A stretch of DNA of 64,000 nucleotides. It comes from Ovis canadensis. Lineage: Eukaryota > Chordata > Mammalia > Artiodactyla > Bovidae. The position numbers and the translations under genes are program-made. The DNA lies in assembly GCF_042477335.2 (NCBI RefSeq), contig NC_091264.1:32613386-32677385 (forward strand). Reading direction: 5' to 3'. The notes under the pieces are model-generated. The model saw nothing but the letters and a program-made list of their open reading frames with translations, had not been told where the DNA came from and did no database searches. Within the stretch, counting starts at the first letter, position 1; each line of letters opens with the position of its first letter. Positions 10,653 through 22,186 of the stretch are shown here, in pieces.

Positions 10653-11692
10653 AACAAGATTTCCTAAACACAAGAATTAAGGTCCCATGCACAAAGTCAA
10701 TAAAATCATAACATGAAGTGTAGAAAAAATGTGCTGGGATACATGGAAAGAGCTATACAATCCAAATGAGGGACTTTATCATGGACTTGAATAAATGGAG
10801 ACAGAAAGCCTTTGTTCTTGGATAAAAAATCAGTAACAGTGAAAGCGTGTCAAAGTTCCCATAATGAATCCATTAATTCAATAGATTTTTTAAAAAATAA
10901 AATGTGACAAAGTGACTATAAATTCATCTGGAAAAATAAACAGAAAAGAACAGCCAGAAAATTCCTGAAAGAAAAGAAGCAAACCAGCAAGGGGAGGGGG
11001 GGTGGCCCTATAAAATACTTTAAAAAATATTATACAACTATAACAATTAAAATAGTATGGGACTGGTACAGGCAGACAGATCAGTAGTAAAGAATGCTGA
11101 ATAAACTGATCCAAATCAACATAAGAATTTAATTCACCATACTGAGACACTAGGACAAAAAGAAATAAATCTATATTCCCTACCTCACTCCTGACTCTGA
11201 AACAAATTTTAACAGGATCAAAGATTAAAAAAAAAAATTTTTTTAAAGAAAACATTTGAAAGCTAAAGCCATAAAAATGCCAGAAGAAAATGTGTGTAAA
11301 TGTTTTTATGATCCTGGGGTAGCAAAGGATTTCCTAGTCACAGAACGAAACAGAAGTCACAACAGAGAAGATTCGTAAACAGATCTATGAAGAAATCAAA
11401 AGAAGAAAACTCCATACACAAATCAAAGGATGAAATAAGAGAATACCACCCACAAGATGTATGACAAGATGCTCATTTTCCTGATTTAAAAAAAGACATC
11501 CTTTATAAAGCAATAAGGAAAAGACAATAATCCAGTGGGAGAATACAGGTAAAGAAGATACATAGGTCATTCACAAAAAACACGCTGGCTGATAAAAATA
11601 TACGAATGTTCCATTTCACTAACAATTTTCAATGCAAATGGAAACAAGACATAATTTCTCACATATCAAATTGGCAACAATTAAGAAGAAGT

Positions 11693-11851
11693 TTTTGTGG
11701 TTTTTTTTTTTTGGCTTCACCAGGCCTTAGTTGTGGTACACAGGTTCTTAGTTGCAGCATGTAAGATCTGTTACCCTGACCAAGGGTCAAACCACCAGCC
11801 CCCTGCATCTGGAGCACAGAGTCTTAGCCATTGGACCACCAGGAAAGTCCC
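11693..11851 (-). mobile_element. CHR-type SINE, antisense
   Basis: Begins with a T run then 'ggcttcaccaggccttagtt' and ends 'ggaccaccaggaaagtcc'. Flanks share taagaaga(a/g), the probable target duplication, and the L1 resumes afterwards. Confidence 0.88.
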
Positions 11852-12187
11852 TAAGAAGAGTCATACCACACAAGGTTATGGTTACAAGGCTGTCTCACGA
11901 TGGAGGGGAAATTAGTACATTGTGGAGAACAATTAGGTATTATCTACGAGATTTTAAATGTTCATACTCTTTGACCTATAAGTTCAACTTCTTGGATTTT
12001 ATCCTGTAAAAGCATTTTGCATGTGCCCAAAGATAAATGGACAAAGATGTTCACTGCAGCATTGTTTATAATTTTTGCAAAGGAGCAGTTCGGGGAACAA
12101 CCCAGAGTTTCATTTAAAGGGTCTTAGTTAGAGTGAAATTCTATGCAGCTATTACAAAGAATAAGGAGGCTTTCTATATGTACTATT

Positions 12188-12327
12188 GTCGAAGGATAGG
12201 GCATGGCGACCCACTTCTGTATTCTTGCCTGGAGAATCCCATGAACAGAGGAGCTTGGCAGGCTAAAGTCCATAGGGTTGCAAGGAGTCGAATATAACTG
12301 AAGTGACTTAGCAATGCATGCATATTA
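12188..12327 (+). mobile_element. Headless BovA monomer, sense
   Basis: 'acccacttctgtattcttgc' through 'aactgaagtgacttagcaat'. The tRNA head is missing. It lies beside a perfect hairpin and an opposite-strand Bov-tA head fragment. Confidence 0.85.
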
Positions 12328-12347
12328 TAAGTAAGTTTAGCAACTCA

Positions 12348-12391
12348 TTTTTTTTCACTTATTATTATCTTAGATAATAAGTGAAAAAAAA
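12348..12391. repeat. Perfect 18-bp inverted repeat (hairpin)
   Basis: The left arm is eight T's plus cacttattat (12348-12365) and the right arm is ataataagtg plus eight A's (12374-12391), with an 8-base loop tatcttag. All 18 positions pair. It lies exactly between a sense BovA body and an antisense Bov-tA head fragment. Confidence 0.95.
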
Positions 12392-12395
12392 AAAA

Positions 12396-12504
12396 TGATC
12401 TCCTCCAGGAGATCTTCCTGACCCAGGGATCAAACCCCCATCTCTGCATACGTCTCCTGCATTGGCAGGCAGGTTCTTTACCACTAACGCCACCTGGGAA
12501 TTCC
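12396..12504 (-). mobile_element. Bov-tA head fragment, antisense
   Basis: 'gatcttcctgacccagggat' to 'cgccacctgggaattcc' is the tRNA-Glu half of an antisense Bov-tA. Its BovA body is missing; a sense-oriented BovA body lies across the hairpin. Confidence 0.88.
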
Positions 12505-12561
12505 TACCTGTAATATGGCCTAACATTTGTGAAATAAAATTTAATATAATATACTTTAATT

Positions 12562-12858
12562 GGACTTCCTTAGGGGTCCAGTGGTTAAGAATCTGCCTGC
12601 CAATTCAGGGGAATTGACAGGTTCAGTCCCTGGTCTGGTAAGATTCCATGTGCTGCAGGGCAACTTAAGCCCGTGCACCACAACTGCTGAAGGCCACATG
12701 CCTATAGCCCATGAGCCACAACAAGAGCAGCCTCTGCAGTGAGAAGCCCACTCACCGTGACCAGAAACCAGCCTCTGCTCTCAGCAACTAGAGGAAGCCC
12801 GAGTGCAGCCCAAAGACCCAGTGAAGCCCCGAAATAATGAATAAATAATTTTTTTAAG
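12562..12858 (+). mobile_element. CHR-2-like SINE, near full length
   Basis: Head 'ggacttccttaggggtccag', body 'cccgtgcaccacaactgctg', and end 'cgaaataatgaataaataa'. The flanking direct repeats tatactttaatt (12550-12561) and tatgctttaatt (12859-12870) differ by one base. Confidence 0.9.
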
Positions 12859-12870
12859 TATGCTTTAATT

Positions 12871-14325
12871 ATGCCTTGGCCCAGTCACACTCCTCCTTCA
12901 GAGGTTCCTAAGGAAGTTCAATGCATAAGAACAGAGGTAAAAGGAAGCAAAATATCATGTTATTATTAGCTGGGGCCCTGACCTCAAACCCGAACTCCAG
13001 TGGCTAGAACAAAGGCCCTTCTGACTCGCTCCCAGCAGAGGACGCAGTGGTTCACAAGGCCTGTGCTCCCACTGCCTTTGTCCCCATCACTCCACCTGGA
13101 TGTGACCCTGACACCTCTGACCCCGAGGACAGCCTCATGTCTGTACAGATGGATCTGCTTTGCTCAGAAGAGCCCCACCCACTAGCAGCCCCAGCATCTC
13201 TCCCTTCTGGGTGTGAGGGCAGGGAAGACAGACCAGGGGTAGGCAGGGGAAGGGACTGACCTAACTTCTAGGGTCAGAGGTGATGAGCCCTGCCGGATGC
13301 AGGGGGTGGACCAGTGCCAGGAATCGCAACAGCTGGTAGCTCGGTTTGTGGGTAAGTGGGCAGCCAGCCTGCTGTGGTAAGGAGGGAAAGGCTTTGTGGG
13401 AAACATGGTTGGCGGAAATAGCCAGCATGGCGTGCACCATGGCCTCTGGGGAGGGGACCCTCGCCCTCGGCCAACACCCCCAGGCCCTGTCCCCAGGCAC
13501 CACAGACCACCTATCTGCCTTGTAGGCCTTGAGTCACTTCCTTTTTTGTGTTTTCCTTTCTCCCCAGGTAGGCTCCTGACTCAGAGCCCTCCTTCTCTTC
13601 TTCCTGTCCCTCTATGACTCACCGGCAAGGACAAGACCCACCTGAGGGCCAGGAGAAAGGGAACCCTGACTTGGGAGAAGTGGCTTTACCTTGCCTTACC
13701 TCTGTCCCTCCAGTAACTTGGTCTCCCCATCCCTGACACAGAGCTGGCCTCAGCTCTAGGGGAAGCCCAGCTCAGAGGTCATCTCAGTCTGCCCTCTGCA
13801 TCTAATCCAACAGGAACCAGAATCCTCATCAACTTCTTGCTTCAGAAAGGTTAGAGCACTTCCTGTCTCCAGTTTCAACAAATTTAGTCTTCTTTCCCAG
13901 GCCATGTACGCTGGCCCTGCTCTCTCCTCTCCTGCATTGCAGCAAAATCCCTCCAGGGCGAAACCATATCTCATTCCTTTAAAAAATGTTTTCTAATTGA
14001 ATCAGTTTCAAGCTAAGTCTCCAGAGCAGCAGCCACAGGCCCAGCTGGTTGAGAAACACAGAAATGGAGTCTATCCATCATTAGGGAGACTTTCTCTACC
14101 CCAGTGACAGACGCTATGGCTTGTCTATTCAGTCTCTGTCCCCAGACCCCTTTTCTCCTTCAAAACCCAGCCCACCTCCTGCAGCCCGGTGCCTCGCTAG
14201 ACAGGGAAGCCTCATTCTCCCTACCAAGAGTTAACCAAGGAATGTGCGTGTGCCTTAACCTTTGCCTATGAGAGTCAATGGTAAATTTTGCTACTGGCAC
14301 TTCAGAGAAAAGTTTACTTGATCTA
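12871..14325. other. GC-richer unique stretch
   Basis: The base composition rises in GC compared with the 10-12.9 kb L1 region. Open frames up to about 80 codons on both strands show no domain and no consistent splice frame. No repeat recognised. Confidence 0.4.
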
Positions 14326-14338
14326 AAAAATACACCCA

Positions 14339-14566
14339 GAGAAACTTCCGCCTTGTAATACCAGGGACACAGGTTCAATCCCTGATCTGGGAACTAAGGT
14401 CCCACATGCCACAGAGCAACTAAGCCCGCACATGGCAACTACTGAGCCCACACACTTTGGAGCCTGCAAGCCACAACTACAAATTCTATGCACTGCAACA
14501 AAAGATCTCACATAATGCAATAAAAATACTAAGATTCAATGCAGTCAAATAAATATTAATTTTATT
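14339..14566 (+). mobile_element. CHR-type SINE, head damaged
   Basis: 'caggttcaatccctgatctg' keeps the B box region, followed by 'agcaactaagcccgcacatg' and an AT-rich tail. The flanks aaaaata(c/t)accca at 14326-14338 and 14567-14579 are the target duplication. Confidence 0.88.
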
Positions 14567-14579
14567 AAAAATATACCCA

Positions 14580-15129
14580 CAGAAGAAGATGGTCCTTCTT
14601 CAATCTCCAGACATATCATATCTGGATGTGATGTCTGGATCTTCAGCACCCATCTTGCAACCATGAGGAGAACTATAGTACTTAAGGAGCAAGCCAACAT
14701 CTGAGGGCAGAGCAGAAAAACAGAAAGAACCAGGGTGCTTGATGAAGTGGTAGGTCCACTCATTTAACCACCCTGGACCCACCCTACCTCAGAACATTTT
14801 TTTCTTATGAAATGAAAACTTCCTGCATTATCTAAACCGTTTTGAGCTGGGTTTTCCGTGACTTCCAGTCAAAAGTTCTTATGATACAGCTTGGTGTTTG
14901 GGAAGTCTGGCTGAAGAAAGCAAATGAGTCCTTGTAAGGAAGGAGGATGTGTGGCCTGAGGAGAAAGGAGATCACATTTTCCAAACCTCTGGCTCATCTT
15001 CTGCCCCAGGACATGAACTGGGGGCTGAGAAGAAATGTGGGCCAAGTGTGGTTAGAGATGAGATAAATGGAGGGTGAAGTGAGGGGACCTCCGGGAGTCA
15101 GCAGCTCAGATGTGGTGAGGGAGAGGAAC
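14580..15129. other. Unique non-coding stretch
   Basis: No gene or repeat recognised. The only open frames are short and unsupported. Confidence 0.4.
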
Positions 15130-15262
15130 TAAGATGTTCATTACAGCATCTTTTCTAATTGCTTAGAATTCTTTAAAAAAAAAAAGAAGAAAAAAAGCTG
15201 GAAAAAACTCAGCAGTTAATTTATAGAGAATTGTTTAAATAAGTTATAGTACATGTCTAGAC
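15130..15262 (+). mobile_element. Short L1 relic
   Basis: 'ttcattacagcatcttttct' and, after an A-rich run, 'agaattgtttaaataagtta' resemble L1 ORF2 sense text near the codons for the C-terminal region. Very decayed. Confidence 0.45.
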
Positions 15263-17264
15263 TAGGAGCAACCTATTAACAGAGCCCTGGAAGAGGAGGT
15301 GATGGCTCAACAGGGACCCTGGATGGGGTCATGTGGTTCTCCCCACCCAGGACCTCCAGGAAGAACCAAGTCTCCAAGCCCAGCAGGGGCTTGGGTTCAG
15401 GGTTCAGTTGCTATCATGCATTCCTTTATATTTAGCAATCCAATCCCTGACCCCCCAGAACAGCTCTGATCCCCTAGGACAACAACTCCCTCCTTGAGCA
15501 CCAGGACCCCTGTTCTGCCTCTGGGGGCTGACCTGGACCCCATGCAGCACTGGGGGCCTGATTCAAGGGGTCCCAGGAGGAAGGGAGCACCTGGGATATG
15601 TGAGAAAGGAAGGAGGACAGTCCACAAAAAAGAAACAGGCAAGTGGAAGGACCAAGGTTTCCAGAGCCCAGAGGTGGCCGGAGGAAGAAAGGAAAGAAAT
15701 AGCCTCTAGAGGGAGGGAGAGAGGGGTTTGGGTCGGGACGATGGCACTAGAGAGCAGATTCGGTCTATACAGCACTGTGGGGAGGGGCACCTGGCCACAG
15801 ACCCCATCAGACATCTCACCTCCCAGACCAGGGCAAGCTCACGCGCACGTGCGTGTTTGTGTATGTGTGTGTTTGTGTATGTGTGTGTGTGCGCATGTGC
15901 AGATGCCTGAAATAAACGTTTCATAAAACCACACTTCAGCTACTACAGGTAAGAGGCTGTATTTCCTACTCTGTTCTATTTTGTGTTTTGAAAATGCTGG
16001 TCACGACCTGGGGAATTAATTTCCCACCCCACTAGCAGGTCACGACCTGCAGCCTGAACACCCTGCCCCAGGGCAGTAACACTCCAGGAGTCACCTACCC
16101 ACCGGCCTCGGCTGCCCAGGACAGGGCAGTGCAGACCCTGCCCAAGGCACTCAGACTCTTAGTAGCTATTTGACAGGGTGATTTTATGTCTGTTGTATCC
16201 AACAATAAAATGTTGGGGCTTGTCCTTTGGATGTCTTATTTTCTTTTTCTAGCAATTCTTCAGTACTGTATTTTATAATTTTATTGGTCTCTGACAAATC
16301 GGAATTTAAAAGTAAACAACTGATTCTTCCCCCAGGCAGTCTGAGAAGCACTGCTTCAGAGGAGAAAGGCCCTGCCCAGCAGCTCACAGTCTAAGACGGA
16401 AGATTTCTCTGGGGAGTGGCCTGGAGGCGCTTCCCTCTACCCGGTCCACACACAGAGGCCCCGTTATCGGCCTGCCCATCAAGGCTGGTCCAGAAGGGCG
16501 CCTGCCTGCCTCTGGTTCCTCCCTGGGCTCCCACAATGCCCAGCGCAGACTCCTGCTACATTAGTTCATGCTTCTGTTTGGTCGGGACCCACGTACATGG
16601 CATTCAGGCCCAATGCTTTGCACATAGTACGCATCCCAGAGGAAGAGAGAAGGGAGGAAAATTTTATAATTTTCCTTTCCCCATGGAAAGGGAGACAAGG
16701 TGGGAAGAGGAGGTGTGGACTCTGTATGGTCACAAGGATGAGAAGTCTGGATCCAGGCTCCTCCCAAAGCCAGAGAAACACCTTGGATGGAGATGCTGGG
16801 GAAATCCCAAACAAGTTGGGCTGGGGAAGGCAGTAAGGGAGCAGAGTGGAGGCCCCATTGGAGCAGAGAAGTAGCAGGGCTGCTCTGAACCAAGCCTCCC
16901 CAGGCACCTCAGGCCAGCCCTGAGGAAGGGAGACTAAGGTCTGGTCTGGGGAACTGGGCAGGGACCCAAAGCTGAAGAGAGTTTGCCCCCAAGGCAGAGC
17001 CATGGGCTGAGACCTCTGACGATGGAGCTGGGAGGTCTTCATGTGGAGGACAAAGGCAGTGGACTGACCCAGGAAGCACGCAGGGGGTTCATTTCATCCA
17101 TCCTCCTGCCTCCATCCCAAACTCTGGTAGCAGCACCTGGACCCTCCATTCCAACATGCCCAGGAGCTAAAATATTCCAGATCCTTAGTATGGCCATGGG
17201 GGTGGGGATGCAGGGAAGAATTGCCCCTACCCTATCCTGGAAGCCTCACTTTGAGAGTGTCTTG
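15263..17264. other. Mostly unique, moderately GC-rich
   Basis: Contains one TG-rich microsatellite (15849-15900). Open frames at 16416-17042 on both strands (up to 158 codons) have no recognisable domain and oppose each other, as expected by chance in GC-rich DNA. Confidence 0.4.
15849..15900 (+). repeat. TG-rich microsatellite
   Basis: Imperfect (TG)n with 'gtatgtgtgtgtttgtgtat' periodicity, ending in 'gcgcatgtgc'. Confidence 0.9.
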
Positions 17265-17410
17265 ATTTGGGGGTATTGCTGTGTGACCTCAGGCAAGTTG
17301 GTAATTTCTCAGAGCCTCAGTTTTCTTATCTGTCAAAAGGGAAAAATCATGTCTACCTGAAAGGACTGCTGTGTGAATGAAGTCAATAATGCATGGAAAG
17401 TGCCTGCCAG
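17265..17410 (+). mobile_element. MIR SINE
   Basis: 'gtgtgacctcaggcaagttg', then 'cctcagttttcttatctgtc' and 'gtcaataatgcatggaaagt' follow MIR core order. No tRNA head visible. Confidence 0.75.
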
Positions 17411-18234
17411 CTGAGGGGTGGTTAGTGCTGGCAACTTCTCCTTGCCCCGGGCTGTTCTTTGGAACAGCACTCGGCCAGGAGACTTGGATATCAATCACAC
17501 AGTGTGTCCACTGTGGGCCCAGCCATCTGGTGCTGCCTAGAAGGAATAGGTTGGAGGTAAAGTGGGCAATCCAAGAAGGCTTCCTGCAGGCAAGCTGCAG
17601 GCAGGAATAAAAGCCTGAGAAACAGAGCAAAGAGAGTGAGCTTCCCACACAGGAGACCTGACCTCTTCAAAGACTTTGGGGAAAAAAAAACAGACTAGGG
17701 TGGGAATGGAGGGCCCACCAGCCCAAACAGCTCCTAGAATAGGGCAAGGTGTGTAGGGTGGGCAGCTGGCAGGTAGGAGCGTGGGTGCCGTGCCTGAGGC
17801 TCAGTGTGCCTGTCCCTGCCCTGGAGTGGCTCTTGCCCCTGCCTCCTGAGAGGGGACAACAGATAAGCAGTGGAAGGAGCCCCACCTAGTCAGGTGGGCA
17901 GTCTTAGCCTTGGAGAGCAAGGCTGCCAGCTTGCCACCAGGAACTGGCAGCAAAGCTGCCAGGGGCCGGGGAGAGGCCTGGGGAGAGGCCCGGGAGGGGA
18001 ACAATGTGCTTTGTGTGCGCTGGTCATGCTGGGGCGGGCTCTTGTGATTTTCCTAGAATGAGTGTGGGACCAGGGAGGGGTAAGTTGGGAGTACCTCTGC
18101 CTAGGAAGCCTGGCTCTGCCCACCACGCTGCCCACCACCCAGAGGGACAGCAGCCCCAGCCCTCACCCCCTCCACCCTCAGCCACAGCCTCCACAGCCTG
18201 CTGTACCTTGACTCAACCAGAAGCCTCTTCACGT
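17411..18234. other. Unique stretch
   Basis: No gene or named repeat. Ends at a (CA)n tract. Confidence 0.4.
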
Positions 18235-18261
18235 GCACACACACACACACACACACACACA
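18235..18261 (+). repeat. (CA)n microsatellite
   Basis: Thirteen or so CA units without interruption. Likely polymorphic. Confidence 0.95.
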
Positions 18262-18461
18262 GGTCACCCAGTGCCCAGTGGGAGGAAATGTTTCTGAGAA
18301 GAAGGGATTCTCCTTGTACCAGTCAGCACAGAGAGGCCAAGAGAGAAACAGGGGGGCCTGACAGGAGAGCAGGGGGCACTAAGAGAGACAGAAGGACAAG
18401 AGGAAGAAACTAGGGACTGAGACGGAAAATGGGTAGGGGCAGGAGGAGAGAGGGCACCCCC

Positions 18462-18680
18462 CCCCCAGGGGCTCAGTGCTGAAGAATCGCCTACAGTGCA
18501 GGAGCCACAGAAGGTGCAGGTTTGATCCCTGGGTCGGGAAGATCCCCTGGAGAAGGAAATGGCAACCCACTCCAGGATTCTTGCCTGGAGAATCCCATGG
18601 ACAGAGGAGCTTGGCAGGCTAAGGTCCATGAGGTCACAAAGAGTCGGACATGACTGAAGTGACTTAGCACGCATGCACAC
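18462..18680 (+). mobile_element. Bov-tA SINE
   Basis: The head is slightly altered ('ggggctcagtgctgaagaat'). The body from 'gatcccctggagaaggaaat' to 'gactgaagtgacttagcac' is typical. A C-run precedes it. Confidence 0.92.
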
Positions 18681-20033
18681 ACACCGGGGAAGAGAACAGC
18701 AGAGACTGGGGCGTGAGAGGAAGGACCTCAGAACAGGGGCAGGACATGGCCCCGCGGGGACCCTGGAGCTCCTGTGGGGGAAGGAGTGTCTTCCTCCATC
18801 AGCCGCGCAGGACAGGGTCCCATTTCCTCTCCCACAGCGCCCTCGGTCACAGCACCCCCTGTCACCAGGAAATTTTCCACCTCTTCCCCTCAAGATGCAG
18901 ACTGGAGGGTCCACAACACTGGCCTACCTCTGTCTCTGCAGACTTCACGTGAGGACGCGAGCCCATCAGCACCGCCAGCACCCAGCACTGGGCCAGGGCA
19001 GCTTCATGCTTCCCCTAAAAGGCATCACCTTACATTTGGAGAAAACTGCCCCCATCCCCACTCTGCTTTCCCGGTCCTCCACACCATCCCGAACCCTCTG
19101 GAAATCTCTTCCCGTCATTTTGTTTGTCTCTCCTCCAAGAGAGTAATTTCCTCTGCACACTCAGAGCACGTCATCGCCTGTGAGATGCCCAGAAATAAGC
19201 TCTGGGCACACCCAGCCCAGCTCCGAGGCCCCGGAGAGCTGCGGACTGGCCAAGAAGATGCTGGTCACCCTCCTCTTTTGTTTGTTGCCCCAACCCATCC
19301 CCTCTCCAAGACAAAACAGTGTTCCCAATCTCACCAAGAGTTTGAAGGGGAAACCTTTGCTGAACAGGCTTCAAGTCCAATTACTATGTGTTGTTCCTTC
19401 CCTTGACTGGATGGTCAAGGTTTCCCTCTTAAAGAAGCAACCATATCGCTTTTATCCTCAGGGCTTCAGTGCCCGGCCCTTCACTATGAACTCCTCCATG
19501 GACCTGGTATGGAAGCCAGGCTGCTGACCCTAGGTCTTGCCCTCTGATCTCTTCTGACTTTGGTAAAGAAGACGGTGACCATGCATTGCACCCCTTGCCA
19601 GATGACCTGCACACTGCTGGGCACAAGCGTGCCTGGGGCCCCTTGATTCCACCTTCTCCTCCAGCATGTCCCCCAGCACAGCCAGGGGACCGTCAGAAAG
19701 AAGGACCATGGGGACAGAGGCTGTGACCTTGTGGGAGGGAGAGGAGCAGAGACAAAAAGAGACCAGGAAGGAGGGAAGCAGAGACTGGACCAAGGAAAGA
19801 CAGAAAGAACGAGAGAAAAGGGGGAGGGGCAACGGAGAAAGAGACAGAGATAGGAAAAAGGATAAAGAACCAAGGTAAGGAAGCGATGGGAACACAGCAA
19901 TGTTCCCTCCAGTGTGATCTAAGACAGAGCTCCACGCCCTCCAATGTGATCTAAGACTTTGGTCAGTCTTAGAGATCAAGGTGGAAGCTTGGCCCCGAGG
20001 GCAGAGGATGAACCTTTTTCCAAGAATTAACCC
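18681..20033. other. Unique stretch with a purine-rich block
   Basis: Open frames of up to 210 codons (18774-19406, plus) and 198 codons (19530-20126, minus) overlap each other or run into SINE sequence. I see no domains or matched splice signals. Confidence 0.4.
19735..19877 (+). repeat. Purine-rich low-complexity tract
   Basis: Almost only A and G for about 140 bases, with 'agacaaaaagagaccaggaa' style repeats. It can give false open frames such as the RERKK-rich one here. Confidence 0.8.
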
Positions 20034-20350
20034 CATTCCCTGATAGCTCAGTTGGTAAAGAATCCGCCTGCAATGCAGGAGACCCAGTTCGATTCCTGGG
20101 TCAGGAAGATCTGCTGGAGAAGGCATAAGCTACCCACTCCAGTATTCTTGGGATTCCCCTGAGGCTCAGCTGGTAAAGAGTCCGCCTGCAATGCAGGAGA
20201 CCTGGGTTTGATCCCTGGGTTGGGACAATCCCCTGAAGAAGGGAAAGACTACCCCTTCCAGAATTCTGGCCTGCAGAATTCCATGGACTTTATAGTCAGT
20301 CCATGGGATCACAAAGAGTCAGACACAACTGAGGAACTTTGACTTTCACT
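20034..20350 (+). mobile_element. Bov-tA with duplicated tRNA head
   Basis: Two heads in tandem: the first starts near 'ccctgatagctcagttggta', and the second follows 'cactccagtattcttg' at 'ggattcccctgaggctcagc'. A BovA body ends with 'ctttgactttcactttcaac'. The copy at 46.35 kb has the same architecture, so this looks like a subfamily, not a local accident. Confidence 0.88.
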
Positions 20351-21397
20351 TTCAACCCCATGCCTTGGACTGGCCCCTGTGGCCCAAGACAGAACCTGGG
20401 GCAAGCAAGGGATGGGGAGGGGCCTCTACCAGGCCAGAGGGGGATGGGAAAAGAGACTGTCACGCCCCAACGTGGTGCATCTTCACCAAGGACAAGCAAG
20501 AATGCAGCAGGAGAGACTGTGATTAGACGAGAGGGCTCCAGGGCGCACTGCCCGCAGGACATGCAGTGAGAGGAGTCTGTGAGGAGGGCGCTGACGGTTG
20601 CCCTGGAAGCCCAGCCTTCTCCCTCCTCCCTCCACCCCCAGCAATGAGTCAGGGATTCCGCAGAAGTTTGAATTCCTGTCTTCCTTTGGGCAACGGATAC
20701 ACTCTCCTGGGTTTTCTCTCCTGCCACTGCAGCAGTGAAATCTCCAGTCCTTCTCTATACCTCTTTCCCCATAGCTCCAGGGCAGGCCCTGCTTCCTCCC
20801 TGCCCATGCCAGCCCTGGCTTTGCATGTGCTGGGAACACTCTTCCCAGAACCAGCTTCTTCTCATCCCCTGGAAGCCAGTTTAGACAGCACAGGTATGAC
20901 TGGGCCATTCACAAGTGCCCAGTACCTAGCAGGGCCCCTTTGAGGGACTGACTGAATGAACCAGTGCAGAAGGCCCTGTGAGAGGCACTATCCTCAGGGA
21001 GCTCAGAGTCTGTTGGTAGAGATTCAGGCCTGAGGGAGCCCCCAGTGGGCAGAGCTGCAGGATGCAAAGGAAAGAAAGCACTGTGTGGGTCCCACAGCAG
21101 GGTTCCCTCTGAACCTCAGAGCAGGGTGAGCTTTCACTGATGGCAGGGCCTAGCATGGCCTGCTCTTATGGTGGGCTCAGCAAACACTTGTAGGAGGGAG
21201 AGAGGGCTCTCACAGCCCTCGGTTTCTCTTGGAGGACTGTTCACTCATCTTGGAGCTCCCTGGTGACCAAGACCACCTGGATCTCCTTCAGCCCCGCCAC
21301 CCCAGGGCCAGGCGCAAAAGAGCAGAGAGAGGGTCCCTGCGGCCACGTTAGAGCTCTGACTTGAGCTGGACAACTCTGAGCACAAGGAGGTCAGGTG
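20351..21397. other. Unique stretch with an L2 trace
   Basis: 'agtgcccagtacctagcagg' at about 20917-20937 followed by 'gactgaatgaaccagtgc' is L2-tail-like. No gene recognised. Confidence 0.4.
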
Positions 21398-21540
21398 TGG
21401 GAACTTCCTGGTGGTCTAGTATTTAAAACTCCATGCTCCCAATGCAGGGGGCCTGGGTTCGATTCCTGCTGGTGAACTAGGTCCCATGTTCCACAACTAA
21501 GACCCATTACAGCCAGATAAATAACTATTTTCTAAAAAAA
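21398..21540 (+). mobile_element. CHR-type SINE, short
   Basis: 'gggaacttcctggtggtcta', 'tgggttcgattcctgctgg', 'gcca gataaataa'-type end and an A run. The body is internally shortened. Confidence 0.85.
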
Positions 21541-22186
21541 AGAAGTCAAGCTTCAGGCAGGCCCCCAGCCCAGGGACAAAGCCTCCTTAGCTTCTGCTTC
21601 GGCTCCAGCCCCCAAGTGAGCAAATCAGAAGGGGCTGGGGGCAAGAGGCCACGACAGGGCCAGGCAGAGGCGGCGGGCAGTGTGGGGCTCCAGCCTGCAG
21701 CTCACAGCAGCCCAAGAGTCCATGTGGCCCTCAAAGAGGAGTGCCGGGGACCCATGACAGAGGTTTGTCCCCCTGGTGGGATCTGAATCCTGGGAGGTGG
21801 GAGAGGCTGGAGGAGGGCCCTGGGAGGACAGAGCATCCCTCTGCCAGCCCTGCCAAGGGGACAGCGGTGCCCGCACCACGGCCCCCAGCCCAGCACAAGG
21901 GTCTGGAAGTGGATCAAGTTCATAGTCTCAGGAAGGTGGGTGAGTTTTCATGAGTGAATCCTTTTCATCCTCAAACCAAAACCTATGTCTCCAGCCCAGC
22001 AAGCAAAGCTGCCACTTCCTCCCTCCAGAAGAGCCAAGACCTCGAAGGTGCTGGGAGCGACCTGTTGCACCTCTAGAAGAGCAGCCAGAGACATTCAGGG
22101 TGACAGAGAGTCTCTCCCGAGCCCCTTTTGAACTCCATGTTCTGCTGTGACATCCCTGCCCCAGGAGCTGAAGTGTACGTGTGTGC

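Larger units (their letters stand above)
10065..12187 (+). mobile_element. Old L1 ORF2 to 3' region, sense, split by SINEs
   Basis: AT-rich text matches L1 ORF2 in order: 'ctatacatggatattctaag' and 'aaggatttagtaaagtgact', then 'tatgggactggtacaggcag' about 600 bp later, then 'tcactgcagcattgtttata' near 12050. The frame is broken throughout. CHR SINEs at 10450 and 11693 interrupt it, so at least three pieces form one element. Confidence 0.85.

Noticed and set aside
18264..18914. 216-codon minus-strand open frame
   Set aside because: It runs straight through a Bov-tA SINE and a microsatellite, so it is not a conserved protein.
19735..19877. Charged RERKK-rich coding region
   Set aside because: Purine-rich low-complexity tract; any frame looks charged.
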